64,000 bases of DNA from the NCBI GenBank assembly GCA_024291935.2, contig JAGTYA010000026.1, positions 8,226,001 to 8,290,000 of the forward strand, in the 5' to 3' direction. The position numbers were made by a program, and so were the translations under genes. This stretch comes from Okapia johnstoni (Eukaryota > Chordata > Mammalia > Artiodactyla > Giraffidae). This document shows positions 41,037 through 50,870 of the stretch, in pieces. Position 1 is the stretch's first letter, and every line of letters starts with the position of its first letter. Under the pieces are notes generated by a model. It was not told where the DNA came from and did no database searches. It was given only the letters and a program-made list of their open reading frames with translations.

Positions 41037-41467
41037 CTGTTGTTGTTGTTCAGTCATTAAGTCATGTCCCACTCTTTGCGACCCCATGGACTGCAGCACC
41101 CCAGGCTTCCCTGTCTTTCACTGTCTCCCAGAGTTTGCTCAGATTCATGTCCACTGAGTCAATGATGCCATCCAACCATCTCATCCTCTGTCGTCCCCTT
41201 CTCTTCCTGCTCTCAATCTTTCCCAGCATCAGAGTCTTTCCCAGAGTCAGCTCTTCGCATCACGTGGCCAAAGTATTCAAACTTCAGCTTCAACATCAGT
41301 CCTTCCAATGAGTATTCAGGATTGATTTCCTTTAGGATTGATTGGTTTGATCTCCTTGCTGTCCAAGGGACTCTCAAGAGTCTTCTCCAGTGCGACAGTT
41401 CGAAAGCATCAATTCTTCGGCACTCAGCCTTCTTTATGGTCCAACTCTCACATCCATACATGACTAC
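41037..41467 (-). mobile_element. BovB (RTE) LINE, 5'-truncated 3' end
   Basis: Antisense BovB: the 3' terminus reads tgttgttgttcagtcattaa gtcatgtcccactctttgcg, then continues through catccaaccatctcatcctc tgtcg to catccatacatgactactgg. BovB is a ruminant-abundant non-LTR retrotransposon of the RTE clade that is thought to have entered ruminants by horizontal transfer (established knowledge). Only the last part of ORF2 and the 3' UTR remain. Confidence 0.97.
41213..41461 (-). pseudogene. BovB ORF2 C-terminal remnant
   Basis: About 82 codons of the BovB polyprotein C-terminus are still readable, starting MYGCESWTIKKAE and including SNQSILKEINPEYSLEGL followed by a FGHVMRR-like motif. This is the segment downstream of the reverse-transcriptase catalytic domain; the endonuclease and catalytic RT are absent. 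The frame ends in degraded sequence near 41213. It is a dead fragment, not a host gene. Confidence 0.93.
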
Positions 41468-42165
41468 TGGGGCCCAGGGAAAGCACAGGCCGTCCTGTCT
41501 ACATGGTCAAGAGGAACAGGGGCTGCACAGGAAGAGGCCCTGGGCGGGGTGGGTGGCAGCCACTCAAGGCTTTTCTTAGCAGTGGGGTCTTGGGTGGGGT
41601 GGGGGCAGCTGTGGGGTTCATTCAGCAGATCTCGGCTCAGCCCGGCTCAGGCCGCAGGTTAAGAAGGATGGATGTGAGCCTTGTGTGCAGGAGTGTGAGT
41701 GTGTGTGGATGTGTGGGAAGTATGACGCACCGTGCACACCTGCCTCCCGTCCTGGCCTGACTCTGTCACAACTGGGACTGTGCATAACTCATCAGTGGTG
41801 GGCTCCAGGCCTGGCCTGCCCTGGGCAGCCTCTCTGAGCCTCCCCACCCCCACTGAACCTAAGCCCCCTACTCAGGGCAGGGGCAGCCCAGCCCAGCCTA
41901 GGAGCCCAGTGGGCCTGCCAAGAGCCAGATTCCCTGAGCCAGAACCAGGCCCCTCCAGTCTGACCACAGCAGAGAGTGTTTTAAATCCAGGTCCTCCCAG
42001 GAAAGCCAGGAGGCAGCTCCCTTGAGGACCTGCAGGAACATCCTTGACCCAGGACCCAGGGGTGGGGGGTGAGCCCCTTGAGGGGCAGCTCGGTCAGGCC
42101 TGTTTCATCCCCAGGAGTCCCAGCTGGCAGGTTGGACCTTCCACTGCCAGCACACCAGCTCCCTA
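41468..42165. other. non-coding stretch, no gene seen
   Basis: GC-rich unique sequence with a short GT-rich patch at about 41692-41716. Confidence 0.4.
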
Positions 42166-42167
42166 GG

Positions 42168-42300
42168 CATTTCAGCCACAGCTCCATTTTTCACTCACCC
42201 ATGCATCCACCACTGTGTGCCGGGCCCCCCTGCCAGGACTGGGGACACACCAGTGAGTGAGACAGACAGACACAACTCCCACCCTTAGCCATCCCTGCCA
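42168..42300 (-). mobile_element. L2 LINE 3' end, diverged
   Basis: cactcacccatgcatccacc actgtgtgccgggcccccct gccaggactggggac resembles antisense L2 ('ttgagcacctactatgtgccaggc...'), then gtgagtgagacagacagaca c. Confidence 0.6.
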
Positions 42301-42554
42301 CACAGGGTCTCCGATCCCTGGTCCCAAGCCCCACCACCACCCAGGACCAGCCCAGCTGGGCATCCCCCGCCCAGAGCGGCCTGTGCACCCCCCTCCAGGG
42401 TCCCCTGAAAACTCAGCTCTCCTCTCTGCTCCACCAGGCAGCCCTTGGTAGCACACCCCCAGGAGAAGCCCACCCTGGCGCCAGCGCCCAGCAGCGTTTG
42501 TTGGGACTTGTTCCCGCAGCCCTTCCCAGGCAGGCGTCGCTGGAGGTGGAGGCT

Positions 42555-42900
42555 GGAGGGGTGATGGGCCGACGAGAGCAATTTGCTACTGTAGATAAAT
42601 GCATCTGCCGCCGTCCTCTCCTCCGAACTCAGTCCCCCTTTTCTCGCTCGCGCGCTCCCCCCCCCTTTTTTTTTTTTTACAGTTTGCCAAATCTGTTGTA
42701 ATCCGGTGCCAACGATTAATTCAGGCAGAGGGAGGGAACGGGAGCAAAATGAAGCTGCCACAGAGCTGCTTCTCGAGAGCCACGCAGATAGGAGCAGCCA
42801 GGACCAGCGTCTCCGTCACCCTACTTTTAATCCCAGTTTTAATTAAGTACAAAGCCGTCCCCCAAAGGCTCAGCCGCTGCCTCCCTGCTAGCGAACGCCC
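42555..42900. promoter_or_regulatory. strong candidate conserved non-coding element
   Basis: gagagcaatttgctactgta gataaatgcatctg; then a 55-base pyrimidine tract ending in tttttttttttacag (42681); then atctgttgtaatccggtgcc aacgattaattcagg; then cctacttttaatcccagttt taattaag, with TTAATTAA at 42839-42846. No repeat match. The acceptor-like junction could mark an exon, but the block also has the features of an enhancer. Confidence 0.5.
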
Positions 42901-43475
42901 GCCCCACCCCCCCAACGCTGTATGCAGAGCCTGCACACCTGGGCACATCCGTCCTCCGGAAACCTGGGTCCGGCGCTCTGCCTGGGAGGCAGTGTCCCCT
43001 AGTGGTTAGCTGAGCCCCATACAGCTGGGTCCTGGAGCCTCCAGGAAACCCCGCCTACGCTCCCTTCTTCCCCAGCAACCCCCCACCCCCACCGTCTGAG
43101 GGAGGTTCTGAGCCAGGGGAGGGGATGCCCTTCATCACGAGCAGTCCTCAGTCTACACCGGGGTCCGCTGCCCCCAGCAGAAACAAGCCCAGAGATTCTC
43201 CCTCCTGGCCCATCAGAGACTGCCCCCACAGGTGGACACACAGCTCTCTCAGGAACAGGGGGCCACCCTGCACCCAGGAAGCCCACCCTTCCAGGGGCCC
43301 CCCACCCAGGAGGACTAGGCAGCCAGTCGTCATCGAGGCCGGCCCGGGAGTCCTTAGAGACAGAGATGGACCGGCCAGCAGGACCAGGGAGACAGGACAC
43401 AGGCTCCAATCAGACCCGCCTGCAGAGGCCGCCCCCACCCGCAGGCTCCCCACACCTGCACACACGGCCCCTTCT
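42901..43475. other. non-coding stretch, no gene seen
   Basis: GC-rich unique sequence without supported features. Confidence 0.4.
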
Positions 43476-43479
43476 GCGG

Positions 43480-43832
43480 GCTCTGTCCTCCGGGCCCCTT
43501 CCTGCTGCCCCTTCTCCGCACCGATTCCTGTTCTACCCTCACCTCCTTGGCTGAAGCACCCGCTCCCCTCATCCCGGGCCCCAGCAGCTCCCTGGTCACC
43601 CCCACCTCACAGGGCTGCCTTCCCGCCTTCAGCGCCCAAGGCTCCTAGGTGGGAGAGGAAGCATCGGATGTGGTCTGACCCCTGTTCCCAGCTGTAGCTC
43701 CCTGAAGGCAAGACTTAAAGCTGCTCTGGTTCCCCTCTCCCCAAGCCCCCTGCCCCCCACCCCCGAGCCCAGCCCTGCGCCTGGCCACAACTGGTGCTCA
43801 GCACTGAATGAATGAATAGATGAATGGGCAGG
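43480..43832 (+). mobile_element. L2 LINE 3' end
   Basis: ccgattcctgttctaccctc, tcacagggctgccttcccgc, ccctgaaggcaagacttaaa and ctcagcactgaatgaatgaa follow L2 to its terminus. Confidence 0.7.
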
Positions 43833-44910
43833 AATGGAGGGAAGGATGGAGAGAGAGAGAGACAGGAGAGTCAGGGATGCCATGTGAGCCAGCCCCCTCC
43901 TACCGCCACAGCGGTGTCTATGCCCACCCTGCCAGGTCCCCCACACCCTCACATACCCACCTTTGCCAGGTGGGAGGCCGCACGTGCAAGGCCACCGTGG
44001 GAGACTCAAACCCCAGGGCTGCACTGGATCCAGCAAACAACTTCCACGAGGCGAGGCGAGGCCCCCAAATGCTGACATCATCTGCAGAGCCGCTGACCCC
44101 AGGGAGCGCCTGGGCTCTGGGGGCCGCAGGCGGGCAGCGGTAAACAGACATCCACCAGCCGCTCAGGCTAACAGGCCTGCACAAACGCGGCCCTCTCTGC
44201 GGAGCCCTCTCTGCTCTGACTGATGTTGGGGGTGCCAGGCCGGCTGGGGTGGGGCGGGGGAGCATGCACAGCAGGAGCACCCTGGGGTCACATGGTCCGT
44301 TCACCTGTCTTTTCCTCTGGCCATCTGTTCCCCGTCTCCTGGCCTTCGTGGGGTGACTGCCTTAGGGCAGAGGACAGAATACAGCTGCCTCGTGCCTGGT
44401 ACAAGCCGGAGCAGGCCTGAACTTTGTCTCAGGGAGAACAACCCAGGTTCTGGGGAGGAGGCCCCCCCCAGACCCACACATCAAAGGCAGCAAGCAGGCC
44501 TGAGGCCCACACCAGCCCCACCCTTCCAGAGCCCTTGAGGCCCCTCTGGGTGGTGAGCACCCTGGGGCAACCCCCCACGGCAGGCATCTGAGACCTCAGC
44601 CACGCCCACACACCTCCACACCCCTCCTGATCCGAACCCTCACAGCCCATACACCCCTATCCCACGAGGGCTCGGAGACAAAAACCCCTCAGCTTCACTC
44701 CGTTGCTCCTGGACACTCCCACTGACACTGGTGCTGCCACCCCCCAACCCACTGAGATGAGATCCCACCCAGAATGGACTTCGCTGGCTGGGGTGGGGGG
44801 ACCCAGGGCAGTCCTTCCTGCTCCTCCAAGGCATGGAGAAGCTGAAAGCCCTCAGCCCAGTGTGAGCCAGGGGTGGGGACCCCAGGGCGCACTGCCCACT
44901 AGGCGTAAAC
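43833..44910. other. non-coding stretch, no gene seen
   Basis: GC-rich unique sequence with a short GA run at 43849-43861. A long minus-strand frame (44640-45542) overlaps it but carries no domain. Confidence 0.45.
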
Positions 44911-44914
44911 TCTG

Positions 44915-45062
44915 CTAGAAGCTTCAGATGCATCATCTCCCAGGGGGTTCCCAGATGGGGGGTGCTGCTCTTGCGCCACTTTACACATGAGGATATCGAG
45001 GCCCGACGAGATGCAGTCACTTGCCTGAGGTCAGCAGGCCAGGCGGAGAACCCTCCCCAGGA
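44915..45062 (-). mobile_element. MIR SINE
   Basis: gccactttacacatgaggat atcgaggcccgacgagatgc agtcacttgcctgaggtcag cagg matches antisense MIR. Confidence 0.8.
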
Positions 45063-45570
45063 ACCACAACCCTCCCCGAGGATGCTGAGGGCAGAAGAGT
45101 GGGCCCCGCCGAACTCCCGCAACAGCCCCAGACAGGCCCCTGAGATGAGGCCGTTTCTCAGCCCTGACTCCGGGGCAGCCTGGCTGGCTGGGGAGCTGGC
45201 GGCCAGCAGGCCCCCAGTTGCCAGAGGATGCATAGTGGGGCCATCCGCCTCTCGGTGCAGGGCCTTCACCCATGCCCCTCTACTCCTGAGCCGTCCGCCC
45301 CCTCCCAGCACTGCCTCCCTGCCTGCTGCCTCTGTCCAGCCGGCCTCAAGGGCCTCATCCCCCCGACACCAGGGCAGCCGCTTCTTGACACCTGCCGCTG
45401 TGCTGGGCCTCGGCGGGCAGTCAGCCGGTTCTGGGCTTGCCTCTCTGTCCCCTGACACCCGCTGTGTGAGGTCCCCCTGGAGCGCCCATCCATCTCTCAG
45501 CTGACGTGAAAGCGGGTACACACACGCCCTGCCATCCCACACTCAGGGTGCCCCCCCATTCTCCCAGGGT
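45063..45570. other. non-coding spacer
   Basis: GC-rich unique sequence; nothing recognised. Confidence 0.4.
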
Positions 45571-45574
45571 GGGG

Positions 45575-45668
45575 GAGCCGCTGTATCCCCCTGTGCAGGC
45601 GAGGAAACGGGTCGCCAGAGGGGCAGGCCCAGGGCCACCCCGTGGGTGACACGGGCTCAACCACCAGC
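45575..45668 (-). mobile_element. MIR SINE fragment, diverged
   Basis: gcgaggaaacgggtcgccag agg and cacgggctcaaccaccagcc fit antisense MIR with many changes. Confidence 0.45.
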
Positions 45669-46004
45669 CCTCAGTCTGCACAGAGCGGAGTCTCGCAGGC
45701 CAGTGCCCTGCGTGCAGAGCCCTGGCAGCAGGTGATGCGATGGGGTGGCAGCTCCCACCGCCTCCTTAGTGGACCTCCCAGGGGCTGAAGAGGAGGAGGT
45801 GCCAGGCAGAGGGGGGGGGACACCAGGAAGGGCGCTGACACTGAGGGTCAGCGGCAGGCTGATGTCTACCAACAGCCCCCGGCCTTTGGGGAGTCTGACC
45901 CCCGCAGCCCTCCAAGGCCTCTGCAGGTGCCCGGAGCCCTTGGGGACCCCTTCAACCCCGGAGCAAGACATCTGTCCACCTCACCCTACGGTGTATGCAT
46001 TCTA

Positions 46005-46115
46005 TCCCCGCTCCGCCAAGCTTAGCTTCAGGGGTGAGTACACTCAGCAAGCAAAGTGAGGTTCAGAGAAGCAGAGACTTTCAGCCAGTAAGTGGAAGAG
46101 CAAAGGCCCAAAGGC
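46005..46115 (-). mobile_element. MIR SINE
   Basis: caaagtgaggttcagagaag cagagactttcagccagtaa gtggaagagc matches antisense MIR. Confidence 0.65.
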
Positions 46116-47155
46116 CGGGGTTTAGGGGAACTCCTGCAGGCTCCAGCTGCCCTGGGGCATGCCTGCCTTAAACTCATGGCCGGGGAGACTTTTTACAGAA
46201 GTGTCCAGCCCCGGCTGTCTGTGAGATCACGGGGCCAGGGGCACACAACACCCACCGCCACCCCTACCCCCCGCCCTACACAGACACTCTGTCTGCCCTC
46301 CTCTCTCCTGCTCTCAGCCCACGGCTGACCCCTCAGCCAGGATGTGACAGCCTCCTTCTGCCCCTCACCCCTACCAGGGCCTCCTCTCTGCCTGCTTAGT
46401 ACCCCCTTCCGGGCAGGGGCCCTAGCTGGCAGCTCAGACCATTTCCATTTAAATCTCCGAGGAAGCCCTGCACAGTCGCCCACGGAGTCGGCTCCAGCTG
46501 ACAGGTGATGTTTGCGCCTCTCCTCCTGGGGCTGGCAGGAAGACATGCCGTTGGCTTTCACTCCAGAAATCCGAGCCCGGAGCCCCTGAGCGTGGCCACC
46601 TTGCCCATGGCTGCTGAGCAGAGAGGGACATGCCCCAGCCCACCTTCCTCTGCCAGTGGCATCCTGCATTCTACGGGCTCCGTGTGTCCACATGGGCAGC
46701 CTGCTCCCCAGCTCCTAAGCTCACCTGGGGAGGGAAATCAGAGAGACTGGTCCCTGTTGTCCCTGAGGACACAGGGGCCAGGGTGGGATAGGGTAGGACC
46801 CAGCTGCCCCCTACCTCTGCCCATTTATTCGCATCAGTGCTCTGGCTTGGGCCACAGGGGCCTCGCACAGCCCAGCTTCGCTGTGTTTTAAGCCACACAC
46901 CCCAGAGAGTCTCAGAGCCCTCCGGGGCGCCGGGAAGCCTGGGGCAGCTCCCTGATGTCAACGCTCCACAACTTTCTCCTCCTTGGAGAGCTCTGATCAG
47001 CCAGGGCTCCCTGTAGCTGGGCAACAACACTCCCCAACCTTCCGGCCCTGAGCCTCCAGGCCCGGGGAGGAGGGGCGGGCCCCCGGCCTCTGGCTTGGGG
47101 GTGGGGGGCACTGGCCACCCCCGGCGCCAGCCCGGAGGTCCCTTCGTTCCAGCCG
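46116..47155. other. non-coding stretch, no gene seen
   Basis: GC-rich; an AT-richer spot at about 46438-46460 (ccatttccatttaaatctcc). Long minus-strand frame 46671-47546 is a GC-driven chance ORF. Confidence 0.45.
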
Positions 47156-47740
47156 CGAGGTGCACCGCCCTGGTCCCCTGCCCCGAGCAAGGCTGACAGT
47201 CCACCGCGCGCTCGGGGAGGGAAGTTGGAGGCTGCTTAAGCCCCCCTTGAAGTCGTTTTAAAAATAAAACCTCGCTCCAGCCGTGACTCACGAGGCTGGT
47301 GAGGATGGGAGCGCGGCGCCCGGGCCGGCAGGCTGCCTCTCTTCGCGTGCCCCAAGCCCTTCGGCTCGGAGAGCGGGCACCGTCCGGCTCAGCTAGGCGA
47401 CCCCCGCGGGCAGGGCTGTCTCCCTGGGGGCGCAACGAGGGCTCGGGTCGGGGCTCCCGCCGAGCCCCCGCCCTTTCCAGCCTCTGCTGGAGAGTGGAGC
47501 CTCCGGCCGCGCACCCCGCGCCTCCCCGCGGCAGAGCCAGCGCCATGGGTCCTCAGCTGTCGACTCGGGGTTGGGGGGACCCCCTCCCCAAATCCCAAAG
47601 GCTGCACTGTCCCCGCGGCAGCCGGGCAAAGCCGGGCGGCGGGATCCTGCGGCGCCTCCCTGCACTAGCCCTCCCCGCCCCGCTGGCCCCGGCGCCCTGT
47701 CCCGCACGCGCGGACCCCGGCCCCCGCCCCGGACATCCAT

Positions 47741-47749
47741 CCTTACCTG
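47741..47749 (-). promoter_or_regulatory. splice donor, CAG|GTAAGG on the minus strand
   Basis: The plus-strand ccttacctg is the reverse complement of CAGGTAAGG, matching the donor consensus at every position from -3 to +5. It lies inside the CpG island at the expected distance from a promoter. Exon side ends at 47747; intron begins at 47746 and runs toward lower coordinates. Confidence 0.7.
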
Positions 47750-48200
47750 CGCAGCGGCCGGGGAGGCGGGTCTCCTCGGGAAACTTTGCGGCGACGTCTG
47801 GAGCCTCAGGGGTTATTCCAAGGAGCGGGCGGAAACTGGAGCCGGAGGGCGCCCAGGGGCGCCCGGGAAAGGAGCCCCCGGCGCGCGGCGGGGCGCGGTG
47901 GCGGGCCCAGGGCGGGGGGGCGCGCGGCGGCGCATCTGCCCGGCTCCGGCGCCCGGCGGAGCCGCGGGGGGCGTGCGCGGGGCAGGGTGGGGGTGCGCCC
48001 GGTGGCTGGGGTGGGTGCGCTCGGCCGGGCGAGGGCTAGCAGCGGTGCTTGCGCGAGCGGCGGCGGCGGCGAGCAGGGCGCGGGGAACCAGGCTGTGCGG
48101 CCGCCTCTCCCCTCGCGGCGGCGGCGGCGGCGGGGGCCGTGCGTGCAGGCGCGGAGCGGGGCGGGAGGGGAGGGCGGGGAAGAGGCGACGGGGGCGGGGG
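47747..48200 (-). other. candidate non-coding first exon (5' UTR) of an unidentified gene
   Basis: The 3' end is fixed by a donor-like junction at 47747; the 5' end is only a guess inside the CpG island (somewhere from about 47950 to 48300). Reading on the minus strand, two frames open from upstream ATGs but hit stops at about 47813 and 47806. The third has no ATG, and no ATG lies between those stops and the junction. Coding therefore cannot continue from this exon into the intron, so it would be 5' UTR with translation starting in a later exon. Homology to a known gene could not be recognised by eye. The alternative is a non-coding RNA start. Confidence 0.55.
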
Positions 48201-48478
48201 CGCCGCGCTGCGCACTGGCCGGCGGGACCTGGCGCGGGAGGCTGCGCCGCCGCGCGGGGACTCGGGCCCAACCCGGGAGACTCGGCCTCCGCGTCCCCCT
48301 CCTCCTGCCTTCGGCTAAAATGGATGGGGAGGTTGGGGTGTCGATCCCCAGTGGAGGGTGGGAGGCTGAGGAGGGAGGCTCCCAGAGCCAGCCTCCAGCG
48401 CGGGGTAGGGGGGTGCGGGGAGAGAGAAACGGGTTCTCGCTCACGTGCGCCTCCCCTTACACCCCTCCTCTCTGCACT

Positions 48479-48565
48479 CATTCATTCATCCTTCCAACCA
48501 ACCATCCATTCATTCATTCACAAATAGCTACCCATCATCTACTGTGCATGCCAAGGTAACCCCTT
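48479..48565 (-). mobile_element. L2 LINE 3' end, with (ATTC)n
   Basis: cattcattcattcacaaata gctacccatcatctactgtg catgccaagg is antisense L2 ('caacaaatatttattgagcacctactatgtgccagg'). The ATTC repeats derive from its tail. Confidence 0.75.
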
Positions 48566-48654
48566 CCTCCCTGCCTGGCGCCTCTTCCCCCTCGCTTGCT
48601 TCCCTCGCTTTGCTCTGCCAAGCTACCTGAGCGGGCAGGGACCCCAGCCCGGCC

Positions 48655-48845
48655 TTTCCCCTCACCAGCTGACTGTGACCTTGAGTCAGTTACTTAACCT
48701 CTCCAAATCTCAGTGTCCCCTGTTGTAAAAATGGGAGCAGGAACAGCCTACCTCCAAGGATTAACAGGAGGGTTGGAGGAGTAGGGAGGTGCCCAGGGCC
48801 GTGCCTGGCACACATGAGGGACTTAGGAAGTGTCTGCACCTGTTG
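48655..48845 (+). mobile_element. MIR SINE, near full length
   Basis: gctgactgtgaccttgagtc agttacttaacctctccaaa tctcagtgtcccctgttgta aaaatggg, then gccgtgcctggcacacatga ggg. Confidence 0.9.
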
Positions 48846-49440
48846 TGTGGGGTCTAGTGTGAGGGGGGTGGACCAGATGCCCCTCCTCTGAGCCTGAAAA
48901 GTCCCTGTGCTCTTGGTCTTCTCTGGAATACTAAGGAGACCCCCCTGTCTGTCCGTGCCTCCCCTGGCCAGACCTTGTCACCAAGCTCAGTCATCCATTC
49001 CTGCAACCCTTCCCCCTGGAGGGCTGTTCTGAGCAAGTCCTTAACCTCTTCCTGGAGCCCCATCACCTCCACCTGGGCCCTACAGCTTGCTGGTCCACTC
49101 CCAGAATCCCCAGTCTGGCTGGGACCCCCTCCGCCAGATCCATCCCAGCCCTTTCCACCCACTGTCCCAGCTGCAGGTGGGTGTAAGACCCTTCAAGGAG
49201 CCCAGCCTACCCTGTGCTTTGCTGTCCTTCAGTGCCTGGCCAGGCCCCTCCCTGGGACGCCCCCCCTGGCTTCTCCCTCGGAGAAGGTTGCCATCAGGGA
49301 TACTGGCCCCTGTCTCCCCCACATCCTGTGCTCGCCCATCCCTCTCGCCACCCCCCAGCCCGGAGCAAGCACCCCTGCCTGGGCCCCACTTTCCTCTCCC
49401 TCCCCATTTCCTCCCCTATCTCCCTTTCTTCCTTCCCCTG
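48846..49440. other. non-coding stretch, possible degraded L2
   Basis: C-rich sequence resembling sense L2 in places (for example ctgttctgagcaagtcctta acctcttcctgg) but too diverged to assert. No gene. Confidence 0.35.
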
Positions 49441-49601
49441 CTTTATACTCAATTCACCAAACAGCTATTTTTTTCCTCCCAATTTTTATTTATTGTCCAA
49501 ACAGCATTATCCCAACAATAAGGAAAGAAAAAGAACCCACAACGCCACCACCCTGTGGCATCAACAGCCTCCGTTCCTCCAGCAGCCTCAGTCAGCTGCG
49601 G

Positions 49602-49736
49602 TTCCCTTCCAGGCTTGTCCACGCATTGCTGGCTGTAATTTTTAGAGAGCTATGGTTTCCGTTCCTCCATTCCCTTCCAGGCTGGTCCATGCACTGTCGG
49701 CTGTAATTTTTACAGAGCTATGGTTTCCGTTCCGCC
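49602..49736. repeat. 68-bp tandem duplication
   Basis: Two adjacent copies, starting ttcccttccaggcttgtcca at 49602 and ttcccttccaggctggtcca at 49670, each ending in a tatggtttccgttcc block. They differ at only a few positions, so the duplication is fairly recent. Confidence 0.93.
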
Positions 49737-49779
49737 TCCCCAGACCCCCAGATGGACGTGGGGGCCCTGGGGCTCTGTC

Positions 49780-49955
49780 TTCCCTCTGTCGTGGCACTTA
49801 GCAGGTTGCTCAGGAATTATGCGTTTGTCTCCCTCCTCCTCTAAACTGACTCCCTTGAAGGAGGGACTCCTTTCTGTCCTTCCCACTCCCATGCCAAGCA
49901 CAGGGCTGACACAGAGCAGGCACTCAGGGTCTCAGAGTGGAGTGGATGGTATGGA
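49780..49955 (+). mobile_element. L2 LINE 3' end
   Basis: gcgtttgtctccctcctcct ctaaactgactcccttgaag gagggactcctttctgtcct, then acacagagcaggcactcagg, the L2 3' terminus. Confidence 0.75.
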
Positions 49956-49969
49956 TATAGCTCTATTTT

Positions 49970-50182
49970 TCTTTTTTTTTAATATTTATTTATTTGGCTG
50001 CGCCGGGTCTCAGTTGCAGCACACGGGATCTTTCATCTTCACTGCAGCATGGGAGAGCTTTTACTTGTGGCATGCAGTATCTTTTAGTTATGGCATGTGG
50101 GATCTAGTTCCCTGACCAGGGATCAAACCCCAGACCCCCTGCATTGGGAGTCTTAGCCACTGGACCACCAGGGAAGTCCCCC
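49970..50182 (-). mobile_element. CHR-type SINE
   Basis: atttatttatttggctgcgc cgggtctcagttgcagcaca ... gggatctagttccctgacca gggatcaaac ... cactggaccaccagggaagt cc. Confidence 0.95.
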
Positions 50183-50439
50183 TAAGAGTGGTTTTAATGG
50201 CTGCATGATAGTCCATCAAGCTGATGTTCCCGGTGGCGAGACACAGTTCAGGGAACATGAAGGTCCACTGTGCTGGGTGCTTTTTGGGTACCCAGAACCA
50301 AAGGGAATCAGGCCCTGCTAGACCCCGCCCTGGCAAAGCTGGAAATCCAGCAGCGGGGTGGACACCTCAATAGTTAAAGCTTAGCAGGTTCTTCCTGAAA
50401 CAGACATTGTCACCACGTGACCCCAAGACACAGGGGCCA

Positions 50440-50800
50440 AGTCAACTGCAACATCAAGGACAGCTTTCCAGGGGAGGTGGCCCTTGAGCTGGTCTTGGAG
50501 GGTCAGGAGGAATGTTCTGGGCAGAGCCTGGAAGCTCATTTCAACTTGTTGTCAGGGACATGAAAGAGCCTGGGGTTTGGAGATCTGGCATTCTTGATTG
50601 GAGTTGGGGGGTCGCGGTCAAGGGGGCCATGGTGGAAGATGAGGTGACTGACGTCATCCAGGACAGGTGTCCATACAGGGCCTTGGACAAGTCTGGAGAG
50701 TCTGGCCTTTGTCTTGGAAGGGGCAGGGTGCCAGGGAGGGTGGGTACAGCAGAGGCACTATTGGCCGTGAGGTTCAGAAAGATCACTCGTTCATTCAGCA
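50440..50800 (-). mobile_element. L2 LINE
   Basis: cagctttccaggggaggtgg cccttgagctggtcttggag ggtcaggaggaatgttctgg gcagagcctgg follows antisense L2. A perfect TGACGTCA at 50649-50656 lies within. The end, actcgttcattcagcacaca, leads into a further antisense L2-like 3' end (50783-50870). Confidence 0.7.
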
Positions 50801-50870
50801 CACACTTGGTGAGTTGAGCCCCTGGGTGCTACAGGGCTCCCCAAGGGCATGGGCTGGTGGGACCCCGGCC

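Larger units (their letters stand above)
47160..48320. promoter_or_regulatory. major CpG island, promoter of a minus-strand gene
   Basis: The densest CpG region of the window, peaking at 47690-48300. It contains many GC boxes (for example gggcgggag and gggggcggggg at about 48158-48205), (CGG)n runs at 48058-48070 and 48115-48133, and no repeat insertion. Such islands mark constitutive or developmental promoters. Direction is set by the splice donor at 47746/47747, which reads on the minus strand. A weaker plus-strand start cannot be excluded because CpG promoters are often bidirectional. No TATA box was seen, as is usual for this class. Confidence 0.85.

Noticed and set aside
44640..45542. 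300-codon minus-strand frame
   Set aside because: No domain, no splice context, contains a MIR (44915-45062) in its course.
46671..47546. 291-codon minus-strand frame next to the CpG island
   Set aside because: Lies beyond the donor on the intron side, low-complexity Gly/Pro/Arg product, no acceptor defined.
47299..48559. Long overlapping frames (246-318 codons) on both strands in the CpG island
   Set aside because: Very GC-rich DNA has few stop codons; frames overlap on both strands, are arginine/glycine/proline-rich and lack recognisable domains.
48553..48560. Plus-strand donor-like AAG|GTAACC
   Set aside because: Falls in an L2 fragment and lacks an upstream exon signal; weaker than the minus-strand donor in the island.
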